A stretch of DNA of 5,495 bases from assembly GCA_900317215.1 (NCBI GenBank), contig ONFW01000155.1, positions 1 to 5,495 of the forward strand. Direction: 5' to 3'. Within the stretch, counting starts at the first letter, position 1, and each line of letters starts with the position of its first letter. The notes under the pieces are model-generated. The model worked only from the letters and a program-made list of their open reading frames with translations, did no database searches and was not told where the DNA came from. The translations under genes and the position numbers were made by a program. Of this stretch, positions 1 to 5,495 are shown one piece after another. The DNA is from an uncultured Eubacteriales bacterium (lineage in GTDB: Bacteria > Bacillota > Clostridia > Oscillospirales > Acutalibacteraceae).

Positions 1-3000
1 CGGGCTCGGGCTTGTCGGGCTCAGGCTTGTCAGGCTCGGGCTTGTCGGGCTCGGGCTTGTCGGGCTCAGGCTTGTCAGGCTCAGGCTTGTCGGGCTCAGG
101 CTTGTCAGGTTCGGTATTGTCGGGAGCAGGGGGTATTTCAGCATATTCGCCACGGTTTGCACCCTGACCGGGATAGTTCACTCTCGAAAGACCGAGAATA
201 TCCTTGTTGTATTCGTCAGGAGCAAAGGCTGATTTTATTCCCGTTGAAACGTAATTCTCTCCGTCAGCAGTATATTGGAGCAGCCCGTCCACGGATACGA
301 CATTAACTCTTGTTTGCATTTTGACTTCGGGAATGATTGTGAGCATGTGGGAGTAGCCTCCGTCATTGCTGTAAACGGTACGGTAGTCAATGAAGTCACC
401 GTATTTGTCAGCAGTGTAGACCTCTAACTCCTTCGCCTTTAAATTATCGCCGCTGTTGTAGAAGCTGTCCTCGGCATTTTCGAGTATGCTTGCATATACG
501 TTGATATTCCCGAGCAGTGAGACCATTTTCTCAGACGTTAGATCGTTGGTTATACGGCAGGCAACCGCATTGGTATTTCCCCGGGACAGAATACAGTAGC
601 CGTCATAAAAATTGCTGAAGCCTGTCCTGCAGGATATCATATCGCAGTATACCATATCAAGGCTGCCGTCTTTATTTTCGATGATAGTCTCTTCTCCGTC
701 AACAAACATCATAAGTGTATTCAGAAGATCTACATCTGCTCCGCCTGTCATATAGATAGCTGCGCCGCTTTTGCCGGAGGTGCCAAAGAAATAAGAGTTT
801 TTTATCTCTACTCTGCCTCCGTCAGTGTACACGCCGCCGCCCTTTTCGCTTGCACGACAGTTCCCTATAACACATCTGTCAATAAATACCTTACCGCCGT
901 TATTTGAGACAAATACACCTGATTCGCCTTGTAAATAGTCGGCAAATATGCCCCGCAGATGAAGCTCGCCATTGCCGGTAACATCAAACAGGGTGCCTGA
1001 GGTATAGTTTTGACCAAGATCATCGAAGCCCCAAAAGCTCATTCCCATAAGCACAGGCTCACCGTCTTCTGTCATGCTTTCATAAGCGCCGTCTATTGTT
1101 ATCGGAATATCAATAGTCAGCGGCTCGTTGAGAACGATACTCTGATTCCTCATGTTTTCGGCAAAGGTTATGGTGTCATATCTGCCGCCGCTCTGCTTGC
1201 AGTATTCGTATGCCTCTCGCAGTGAGGTAAGCCCGTCATTTGGATCCGTGATATCCTTGCCTGTGGTAACTACAGAGGAGGGTATCTCGGCAAATTCCAG
1301 AGTTCCAAGATTTATCAAATCTATAGAAGTGCAGTAGAAACCGTTGACATAGGTTCTGAGCGTGAGGCTGACATGGCATCTTCCGTTAAGCTCAATATCC
1401 TCATCCCAACTGTTTATAAAAATGCGTTTTTCTTTTTCATCGCGTGACATGGTAAAGTATACCTCGGTGCAGTTTATAAAGTCATTGAGCGGAGTTGTTA
1501 TTTCAAGAATGTACCCGCCGTTTACGACGTTAAATTCAGGGTCGGAATCATTGATGATTACAAAGGAGAAGCCCTTTCCGTCAGGAAGAGTAGAAATGCC
1601 ACGTTCAAGGTCTGAAAATGTGGAGGGAGTGTACCCGGCTTTCTTGATCTTCAGGTCGGGGATAATGAGTTTCTGAGGTTCTGCGGCAATGATAGTATAC
1701 TCATCCTCGCCGCTCTCGGAATGTTCAGCATCGTTTATCAGCAGAACCCCGAAATTCACCATGTGACCGTCATAGTAGAGATAGGCTTTTTCGGGAAGAC
1801 ATTTCTCCGCGTCTTCATAGGGTGAGGCTTCCTTCCACGGCTCCCATGCTCCGTTTTTATAGAAGCTTATCATGAGCCGTTCGCTTTGATGAGGTATGTT
1901 GTCGAACGAACCATAGGAGATATCGGCATATTTATAGATGCTGTCCTTATCCTTATTCGGTATGGAAAAGCTGACAAAGGCGTCACTGTTTCCGTGCTCG
2001 GGAGAGACTACCTCAAAGCTGCACTCATAGCTGTTGTTGATATAATATGCTTCGGTCAGTTTGCGATCACAGTTCAGCTCAATAACAGCCTTGTATCTGC
2101 CCTGAGCCAGATCCTTGAATTCGGCGCCTTTGACCTTTGTGCCGTAGGAGAGATCTTCATGTGATTTATACGAAAGGTCTGCTTCGATCTTTTTTTTCTC
2201 TGCTACGCTGCCGTCCTCGTTATAAACCGTGACTCTGTAGCTCATTGTTCCGTAGAACGGCACAAGTCCGGTGCTTTTTACACACGGGCTGATATAGATC
2301 TTCTCGCCCTGAGCAAAAGAATTCTTTTTGGGGTATAAGGTCTGATACCCGTTTTCGTCAGATAGCTCTATTGCACTGTCGGAGTTAAAGATCTGGCAGT
2401 CACTTACGCACAGATCAACTGTCGTGCGCTTGTTTCTCGTAGCTGTTTCATCTGTCTCCGGCTGTGCCGAAGCAAAGGGCTCCAGAGTTGTCATGTACAT
2501 TATAACAAAGCCCTGGTAGTTCTCCATACGCCATGAATCATAGCTCGACATACCAAAAAGATTGTCAGGATCCTCATCCTTTGTGTTGTATGGAGTCATA
2601 TATTTTACATCAAGCTCGTTCCTGGAATTGCGTCTGTCTGTATCGCTCAGCTCGTTGGAGTCTGAATCGGAAATGATGACAGCATCATAATGCTCTTTCT
2701 TATCAGCGGCAAAGTCGTTGTTAACAACGTATCCCCACACGGTAACTGCGTGTCCGCTGTTTCCGAACATAGAATCAATATCGAGGCTGACGGCATAACC
2801 GCTGCGCAGCTTCTCAAAGACCTCACTTATCTTTTTCGTGGGATTGCCGGAATGGAAATCATATTGAGTATAGAGCCCGTCAGCGGTATAGTCTTTTATA
2901 AATGCGCCGTTAGGATTTTCGTCCTTTTCATTGCTTGAAAGATACTTTAATCCATCGAAGAACCACGTTATGCCGGCTGTTTCAATACCGCTTTCATTAT

Positions 3001-3661
3001 TATCATGAATAAACAGCTCAAACAGATCGTCCTCTGTTTCAAAGCCGCCCACAGCACCCCATCCGGAATAGTGCAGGATATTCGAGGTCGCGGCAGCCCA
3101 GCAAAGCAGGTCGTCGGCGTCTTCGTTTTCTGTCTTTTCAGTGTCGATGATATGCAGGTCTTCAATGGAAAAATCCATTCCTTCCGAATAATAAGCTAAA
3201 AGCTGACTCTGCACGCTTTCGAGTGCATCGGAGGCGAGTCCTGTAATAAAAGCTTCTTTATTCGTGTCGGGTATCGGAAATGATATTGAATAATACCCGT
3301 GAAGCTCATACGACTCCATGACAGGCATAACCGAGGCTGATAGAACGCTTTTTCCGTCATAGAACATCTCATAACCGAGAATTTCCTTATCTTCAGACAT
3401 TTCGTCAAGGCTCGTTTTACCGGGGATTCCCCTGCAGACCCGAAAGGAACCGTTTTTAAGCTTTACGATCGTAGCTGCTGCCTCAACGGGGGATTTGTTC
3501 TTTTCTGCGGACTGCTGTGCTTCTTTTGCGTTCGGCATACTCACAGCAGCCGCAGGAAGAGACTGCATGCCGAGGGCGAGAGAGAGAGTCAGCGCCAGCA
3601 AAACCCTGTGATGAACAGTAATGTGTTTTTTTGTTTCTTTTTTGCTTGACCGATCATTCAT
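1..3661 (-). CDS. Secreted IdeS/Mac-like (C66) cysteine protease with CARDB-like, beta-helix and DKPEP-repeat regions, C-terminus cut by window edge
   Basis: The frame is open for 1220 codons from the ATG at 3661 to the window edge, with no stop. The start is supported by GAAAGGAG eight bases upstream. Residues 1-39 form a signal peptide: a Lys/His-rich n-region, hydrophobic VLLALTLSLALGM at 20-32, and likely cleavage after AAA at 37-39. Residues 41-180 are unassigned and could be a propeptide. The protease core spans about 180-395. DDLLCWAAATSNILH places the nucleophile at Cys187, GHAVTVWGY gives His304, and SDSDSN gives Asp332 and Asp334. These match streptococcal IdeS (DDLLCGAATAGNMLH; HVINLWG; TDSDSN) in order and chemistry. 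IdeS cleaves the IgG hinge, but that specificity cannot be inferred here. Residues about 414-555 resemble CARDB, ending in EAYYINNSYECSFEV, and 556-790 are beta-rich and unassigned. Residues about 795-1175 look like a right-handed beta-helix: LTSLREAYEY entry, Gly/Asn-rich rungs, GANRGEYAE exit, as in choice-of-anchor Q proteins. A DKPEP stalk begins at 1186. Any anchor or dockerin lies outside the window. Confidence 0.85.
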   Translation of the reverse strand, partial: MNDRSSKKETKKHITVHHRVLLALTLSLALGMQSLPAAAVSMPNAKEAQQSAEKNKSPVEAAATIVKLKNGSFRVCRGIPGKTSLDEMSEDKEILGYEMFYDGKSVLSASVMPVMESYELHGYYSISFPIPDTNKEAFITGLASDALESVQSQLLAYYSEGMDFSIEDLHIIDTEKTENEDADDLLCWAAATSNILHYSGWGAVGGFETEDDLFELFIHDNNESGIETAGITWFFDGLKYLSSNEKDENPNGAFIKDYTADGLYTQYDFHSGNPTKKISEVFEKLRSGYAVSLDIDSMFGNSGHAVTVWGYVVNNDFAADKKEHYDAVIISDSDSNELSDTDRRNSRNELDVKYMTPYNTKDEDPDNLFGMSSYDSWRMENYQGFVIMYMTTLEPFASAQPETDETATRNKRTTVDLCVSDCQIFNSDSAIELSDENGYQTLYPKKNSFAQGEKIYISPCVKSTGLVPFYGTMSYRVTVYNEDGSVAEKKKIEADLSYKSHEDLSYGTKVKGAEFKDLAQGRYKAVIELNCDRKLTEAYYINNSYECSFEVVSPEHGNSDAFVSFSIPNKDKDSIYKYADISYGSFDNIPHQSERLMISFYKNGAWEPWKEASPYEDAEKCLPEKAYLYYDGHMVNFGVLLINDAEHSESGEDEYTIIAAEPQKLIIPDLKIKKAGYTPSTFSDLERGISTLPDGKGFSFVIINDSDPEFNVVNGGYILEITTPLNDFINCTEVYFTMSRDEKEKRIFINSWDEDIELNGRCHVSLTLRTYVNGFYCTSIDLINLGTLEFAEIPSSVVTTGKDITDPNDGLTSLREAYEYCKQSGGRYDTITFAENMRNQSIVLNEPLTIDIPITIDGAYESMTEDGEPVLMGMSFWGFDDLGQNYTSGTLFDVTGNGELHLRGIFADYLQGESGVFVSNNGGKVFIDRCVIGNCRASEKGGGVYTDGGRVEIKNSYFFGTSGKSGAAIYMTGGADVDLLNTLMMFVDGEETIIENKDGSLDMVYCDMISCRTGFSNFYDGYCILSRGNTNAVACRITNDLTSEKMVSLLGNINVYASILENAEDSFYNSGDNLKAKELEVYTADKYGDFIDYRTVYSNDGGYSHMLTIIPEVKMQTRVNVVSVDGLLQYTADGENYVSTGIKSAFAPDEYNKDILGLSRVNYPGQGANRGEYAEIPPAPDNTEPDKPEPDKPEPDKPEPDKPEPDKPEPDKPEPDKPEP
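2..121 (-). repeat. 15-bp tandem repeat encoding DKPEP stalk
   Basis: Seven in-frame copies of a 15-base unit (2-106) encode seven DKPEP pentapeptides. They follow one degenerate unit, DNTEP (107-121), that abuts the beta-helix domain. The array is cut by the window edge, so its full length is unknown. All differences between the seven copies are synonymous CCC/CCT changes in proline codons. Charged, Pro-rich repeats of this type usually act as extended, wall-spanning or linker stalks in Gram-positive surface proteins; that role is inferred here. Confidence 0.95.
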
Positions 3662-3669
3662 TTGATTTA

Positions 3670-3677
3670 CTCCTTTC
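3670..3677 (-). promoter_or_regulatory. Ribosome binding site of the IdeS-like protease gene
   Basis: The minus strand reads GAAAGGAG, followed by TAAATCAA and then the ATG at 3661. This eight-base spacing is standard and fixes the start. The other nearby ATG (3657) is in a different frame. Confidence 0.85.
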
Positions 3678-3752
3678 ACTTTCTTCAGTGTTATTTCATG
3701 CTTGCTCAAATAATCCATACACCATTTCATTCTGAATAATGATCCTTCATTT

Positions 3753-3792
3753 ATTATAACAGTCATGAAGCGATAACAGGGGCATTATTTCA
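3753..3792 (-). promoter_or_regulatory. Putative proximal promoter of the protease gene (module copy A)
   Basis: A perfect TATAAT (-10) lies at 3753-3758 on the minus strand. At 17-base spacing the -35 position (3776-3781) reads CCCTGT, a poor match to TTGACA. The 11-base element TGAAATAATGC (3782-3792) sits directly upstream. The -10, its downstream bases and this element recur in copy B with identical spacing. A weak -35 with a conserved upstream box suggests activator dependence, which is inference. Predicted leader length to the ATG is about 85-90 bases. Confidence 0.5.
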
Positions 3793-3870
3793 GATCTGTT
3801 TACAAAAACGGCAGCGCTGTAATGAAATGATGAGCGGCCGGTAAATCTCCTGTCTGTCTTTTAAAAACAC

Positions 3871-3899
3871 TGGAAATCCGCCTTGCTTTGGTGTATAAT
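3871..3899 (+). promoter_or_regulatory. Putative promoter of the rRNA methyltransferase gene
   Basis: TGGAAA (3871-3876), 17 bases, then a perfect TATAAT (3894-3899) on the plus strand. The -35 matches TTGACA at four of six positions. Transcription would begin near 3906 and give a leader of about 165 bases before the ATG at 4074. No better-spaced promoter was seen closer to the gene. Confidence 0.45.
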
Positions 3900-3932
3900 A
3901 CTTTTCAGTGTGAGTGTATCGATCATACATTT

Positions 3933-3972
3933 ATTATACACAAAAATCGACCGGCTTCCAAGCATTATTTCA
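3933..3972 (-). promoter_or_regulatory. Putative distal promoter of the protease gene (module copy B)
   Basis: On the minus strand TTGGAA (3956-3961), a 17-base spacer and a perfect TATAAT (3933-3938) make a good sigma-A type promoter. The box TGAAATAATGC (3962-3972) lies immediately upstream of the -35, as in copy A. A transcript from here would carry a leader of roughly 265 bases. Its start would face the predicted plus-strand promoter at 3871-3899, so the two could interfere. Confidence 0.55.
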
Positions 3973-3984
3973 CGGGCCGGCCGA
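3947..3984. other. GC-rich inverted repeat flanking a promoter box
   Basis: TCGACCGGC (3947-3955) and GCCGGCCGA (3976-3984) form a nine-base dyad with one mismatch and a 20-base loop. The loop holds the -35 of protease promoter copy B and nearly all of its TGAAATAATGC box. It could be an operator-like dyad for the minus-strand promoter, or a hairpin in the 5' leader of the plus-strand transcript. It lacks a U-run, so it is not a typical terminator. Confidence 0.4.
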
Positions 3985-4062
3985 GCTTTAGTGCATTATT
4001 ACAGTCATAGTCGGATCGAAAAGGCTTATCATATATTTTTTTGCTGCAAGCTTAGCACAATG

Positions 4063-4069
4063 AGGTGAT
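4063..4069 (+). promoter_or_regulatory. Ribosome binding site that decides the methyltransferase start
   Basis: AGGTGAT matches the 3' part of the AGGAGGTGAT consensus and lies four bases before the ATG at 4074. The alternative in-frame GTG at 4065 falls inside this site and so is an unlikely start. Confidence 0.75.
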
Positions 4070-4073
4070 TATT

Positions 4074-5432
4074 ATGCTGAAAAAGAATGAGATATATACT
4101 GCTGAAATAATAGACTATACAACAGAAGGAAGCGGTGTTTGCAAAATAGAAGGGATAACCGTATTTGTACCCTCGTCTGCTGTCGGTGATACTGCAGAGG
4201 TGAAAATACTCAAAACAGCCAAAGCCTATGCATTCGGAAAAATAGAAAGGCTGATAACACCTTCAGAAAACAGGATATGTCCCGACTGCGATGTCTATCA
4301 AAAATGCGGCGGCTGTTCCTTCCGTCATATCAGCTACAGCTCGGAATTGAGGTTCAAGCAAAAACGTGTATATGATGCCCTCACGAGGATAGGAGGGGTC
4401 AGCGGGGAACTGATCGGTGAAATAATAGGTTCCGACAGAAGCGATAACTATCGCAATAAGGCGCAGCTCCCCGTGACAAAGGATAAGGACGGGCATATCT
4501 GTACAGGCTTTTTCGCTCCGAGGAGCCATCGCGTTATTCCTAACGAGGATTGCCGCCTTCAGGCTGGTATTTTTTCTGCTGCGGAAAAGAATTTTATTGA
4601 ATGGGCTGAGAAATACAAAATAGCTCCTTATGACGAAATAAACCACACAGGCGTGCTCAGGCATCTTTATCTGCGATATGCTGAAAAAACACAGCAGCTC
4701 ATGGTGTGCATAGTTATAAATGCTATGAGCATGAAGCACGAAAACGAGCTTGTAGAAATGCTCCGCAGTGAGATCCCCGAGCTTGACACGGTTGTGATAA
4801 ACATAAATACAGACAAGACCAATGTAATTACCGGAAAAAAGTGCAGGACAATTTTCGGCAGAGGATTTATTACGGACGAGCTTTGCGGATTGCTCTTCCG
4901 CATCTCGCCCTTGTCGTTTTATCAGGTAAACCGTTCTCAGGCTGAGAGACTGTACAACATTGCCGCAGACCTTGCAGATCTTTCCTCAGATGATCTTCTC
5001 ATTGATATGTACTGCGGAACAGGGACGATCGGACTCTCAATGGCGGATAGGGTGAGTTCTCTGATCGGGGTAGAGATAATTCCTCAAGCGATAGAGGACG
5101 CTAAGAGAAATGCTGCAGAAAACAACATCACTAATGCAGAGTTTATCTGCTCAGATGCTTCTGCAGCCGCAAAGGAGCTTCTTCAGAGGAAATTAAAGCC
5201 TGACTGTGTTATCCTTGACCCGCCCCGAAAAGGCTGTGACAGCTCCTTGATATCTGCTGTATCGGAGATGTCACCTGAAAGGATAGTATATGTTTCCTGT
5301 GACCCTGCAACTCTTGCCCGTGACGTGAAGCGCTTCGCTGAGTACGGCTACGCCCTGAAAAAAGCTGTGCCGGTAGATATGTTCCCAAGAACACCGCATG
5401 TGGAGACGGTAGTATTGATTACAAAGAAATAA
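4074..5432 (+). CDS. rlmD: 23S rRNA (uracil-5-)-methyltransferase, RlmD/RlmCD (RumA) family
   Basis: This is a complete protein of 452 residues, normal for the family. It transfers a methyl group from S-adenosylmethionine to C5 of uracil in 23S rRNA. E. coli RlmD acts on U1939, while Gram-positive RlmCD enzymes act on both U747 and U1939, so dual specificity is possible here. An N-terminal TRAM RNA-binding domain (about 1-62) precedes a 4Fe-4S motif with Cys72, Cys78 and Cys81 in C-x5-CGGC, completed by Cys160. Cys69 is an extra cysteine. The SAM pocket is LIDMYCGTGTIGL (309-321). ILDPPRKGC (380-388) is the DPPR substrate motif, Cys409 in VYVSCDPATLARD is the nucleophile, and Glu444 near the C-terminus is the likely general base. 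SFYQVN (281-286) is also typical. The ATG at 4074 was preferred over the GTG at 4065 because of Shine-Dalgarno placement. The gene is probably cotranscribed with the gene starting at 5461, only 28 bases downstream. RlmC or TrmA-type identity is less likely given the TRAM domain and Fe-S motif together. Confidence 0.95.
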   Translation: MLKKNEIYTAEIIDYTTEGSGVCKIEGITVFVPSSAVGDTAEVKILKTAKAYAFGKIERLITPSENRICPDCDVYQKCGGCSFRHISYSSELRFKQKRVYDALTRIGGVSGELIGEIIGSDRSDNYRNKAQLPVTKDKDGHICTGFFAPRSHRVIPNEDCRLQAGIFSAAEKNFIEWAEKYKIAPYDEINHTGVLRHLYLRYAEKTQQLMVCIVINAMSMKHENELVEMLRSEIPELDTVVININTDKTNVITGKKCRTIFGRGFITDELCGLLFRISPLSFYQVNRSQAERLYNIAADLADLSSDDLLIDMYCGTGTIGLSMADRVSSLIGVEIIPQAIEDAKRNAAENNITNAEFICSDASAAAKELLQRKLKPDCVILDPPRKGCDSSLISAVSEMSPERIVYVSCDPATLARDVKRFAEYGYALKKAVPVDMFPRTPHVETVVLITKK

Positions 5433-5452
5433 ACAAATCGGGATTTGTGAGG
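5433..5452 (+). promoter_or_regulatory. Small hairpin and ribosome binding site of the downstream gene
   Basis: ACAAAT (5433-5438) and ATTTGT (5443-5448) are perfect inverted repeats around a CGGG tetraloop, starting right after the methyltransferase stop codon. GAGG (5449-5452) follows at once and lies eight bases before the ATG at 5461. The stem is A+T-rich and has no U-run, so a terminator is unlikely. It might modestly affect translation of the next gene. Confidence 0.4.
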
Positions 5453-5460
5453 ATGATATT

Positions 5461-5495
5461 ATGGACAACAATAAGATAGCGGAATTTATCAGGAA
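5461..5495 (+). CDS. Start of a downstream gene, cut by window edge, possibly an HTH (XRE-type) regulator
   Basis: An ATG with a GAGG ribosome binding site eight bases upstream opens a frame reading MDNNKIAEFIR before the window ends. The gap of 28 bases from the methyltransferase stop suggests one transcript. The pattern KIAEFIR resembles the first helix of many XRE-family helix-turn-helix repressors, which often continue with a Lys/Arg-rich LRK-type stretch. Eleven residues cannot establish a family, so the regulator guess is weak. The presence of a gene start is better supported than its identity. Confidence 0.55.
   Translation, partial: MDNNKIAEFIR

Larger units (their letters stand above)
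3741..3972 (-). repeat. Duplicated promoter module, two copies offset by exactly 180 bases
   Basis: Two blocks recur in the same order and spacing. Block 1 (3741-3758 and 3921-3938) matches at 16 of 18 bases and contains the -10 plus a GATC. Block 2 (3782-3792 and 3962-3972) matches at 11 of 11. In both copies 23 poorly conserved bases separate the blocks. Conservation limited to the -10/start region and to a box upstream of the -35 argues for retained function at both sites rather than a recent plain duplication. Confidence 0.65.
3662..4073. other. Divergent intergenic region, 412 bases, no gene supported
   Basis: The region separates the divergently oriented protease and methyltransferase genes. 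It holds the protease ribosome binding site, two protease promoter candidates, one plus-strand promoter candidate, the GC-rich dyad and the methyltransferase ribosome binding site, each listed separately. It is richer in A+T than the flanking coding DNA. A short plus-strand frame (3883-4068) has no ribosome binding site and no recognisable protein character. I saw no tRNA and no riboswitch I could name. Confidence 0.7.

Noticed and set aside
1..121. CRISPR array or satellite DNA
   Set aside because: The 15-base units are directly adjacent without spacers and stay in frame with the upstream protein, so they are coding repeats.
2190..2199. Run of T as a terminator on the plus strand
   Set aside because: It lies within the protease coding frame and encodes consecutive lysines, and no GC-rich stem precedes it.
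1010..2938. Several short plus-strand open frames within the left half
   Set aside because: They lie antisense to the long minus-strand protease frame, lack ribosome binding sites and show no domain character, so they are shadows.
2968..3408. Two short minus-strand frames (2968-3165 and 3196-3408)
   Set aside because: They are in another frame inside the protease gene, whose own frame is continuous and gives clear motifs there.
1..3661. Pseudogene or frameshifted fusion of separate genes
   Set aside because: Reading all 1220 codons showed no stop or frame change, and domain boundaries follow each other without a break in coding character.
3883..4068. 61-codon plus-strand frame with hydrophobic N-terminus in the intergenic region
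   Set aside because: It starts without an ATG or a ribosome binding site, overlaps both predicted promoters and ends inside the methyltransferase ribosome binding site.
4065..4073. GTG at 4065 as start of the methyltransferase
   Set aside because: It lies within the AGGTGAT ribosome binding site, while the ATG at 4074 is correctly spaced and begins where the TRAM domain normally begins.
4263..4903. Minus-strand frames antisense to the methyltransferase
   Set aside because: The plus-strand frame carries all diagnostic RlmD motifs through this region, and the antisense products are not recognisable.

Overview
The window looks like chromosomal DNA of a Gram-positive Clostridia-type bacterium, most plausibly a gut or rumen Ruminococcus-like member of the Oscillospiraceae. 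This is an inference. It rests on the strong Shine-Dalgarno sites, the Gram-positive style secreted multidomain surface protein with a Pro-rich repeat stalk, and an Fe-S cluster type RlmD/RlmCD methyltransferase. No taxonomic marker such as rRNA is present.

Layout. Positions 1-3661, on the minus strand, are one uninterrupted coding frame of 1220 residues that runs off the left edge without a stop. I read every codon and found no stop or frameshift. It encodes a secreted cysteine protease with clear IdeS/Mac-type (peptidase family C66) active-site motifs. The protease is followed by a CARDB-like beta-sandwich, a beta-rich linker, a SLREA-type right-handed beta-helix and a tandem DKPEP repeat that is still running at the window edge. 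Positions 3662-4073 are a 412-base intergenic region holding the regulatory signals of both flanking genes, including a promoter-like module present twice exactly 180 bases apart. Positions 4074-5432, on the plus strand, encode a complete 23S rRNA (uracil-5-)-methyltransferase. A small hairpin and a ribosome binding site follow, and at 5461 a further plus-strand gene begins, of which only 11 complete codons are visible.

The two sides are functionally unrelated. The right side is housekeeping rRNA modification, probably cotranscribed with the next gene. The left side is an accessory cell-surface or secreted protease whose target cannot be read from the sequence. The most interesting content is the IdeS-like protease joined to a beta-helix and stalk, and the duplicated promoter module upstream of it.
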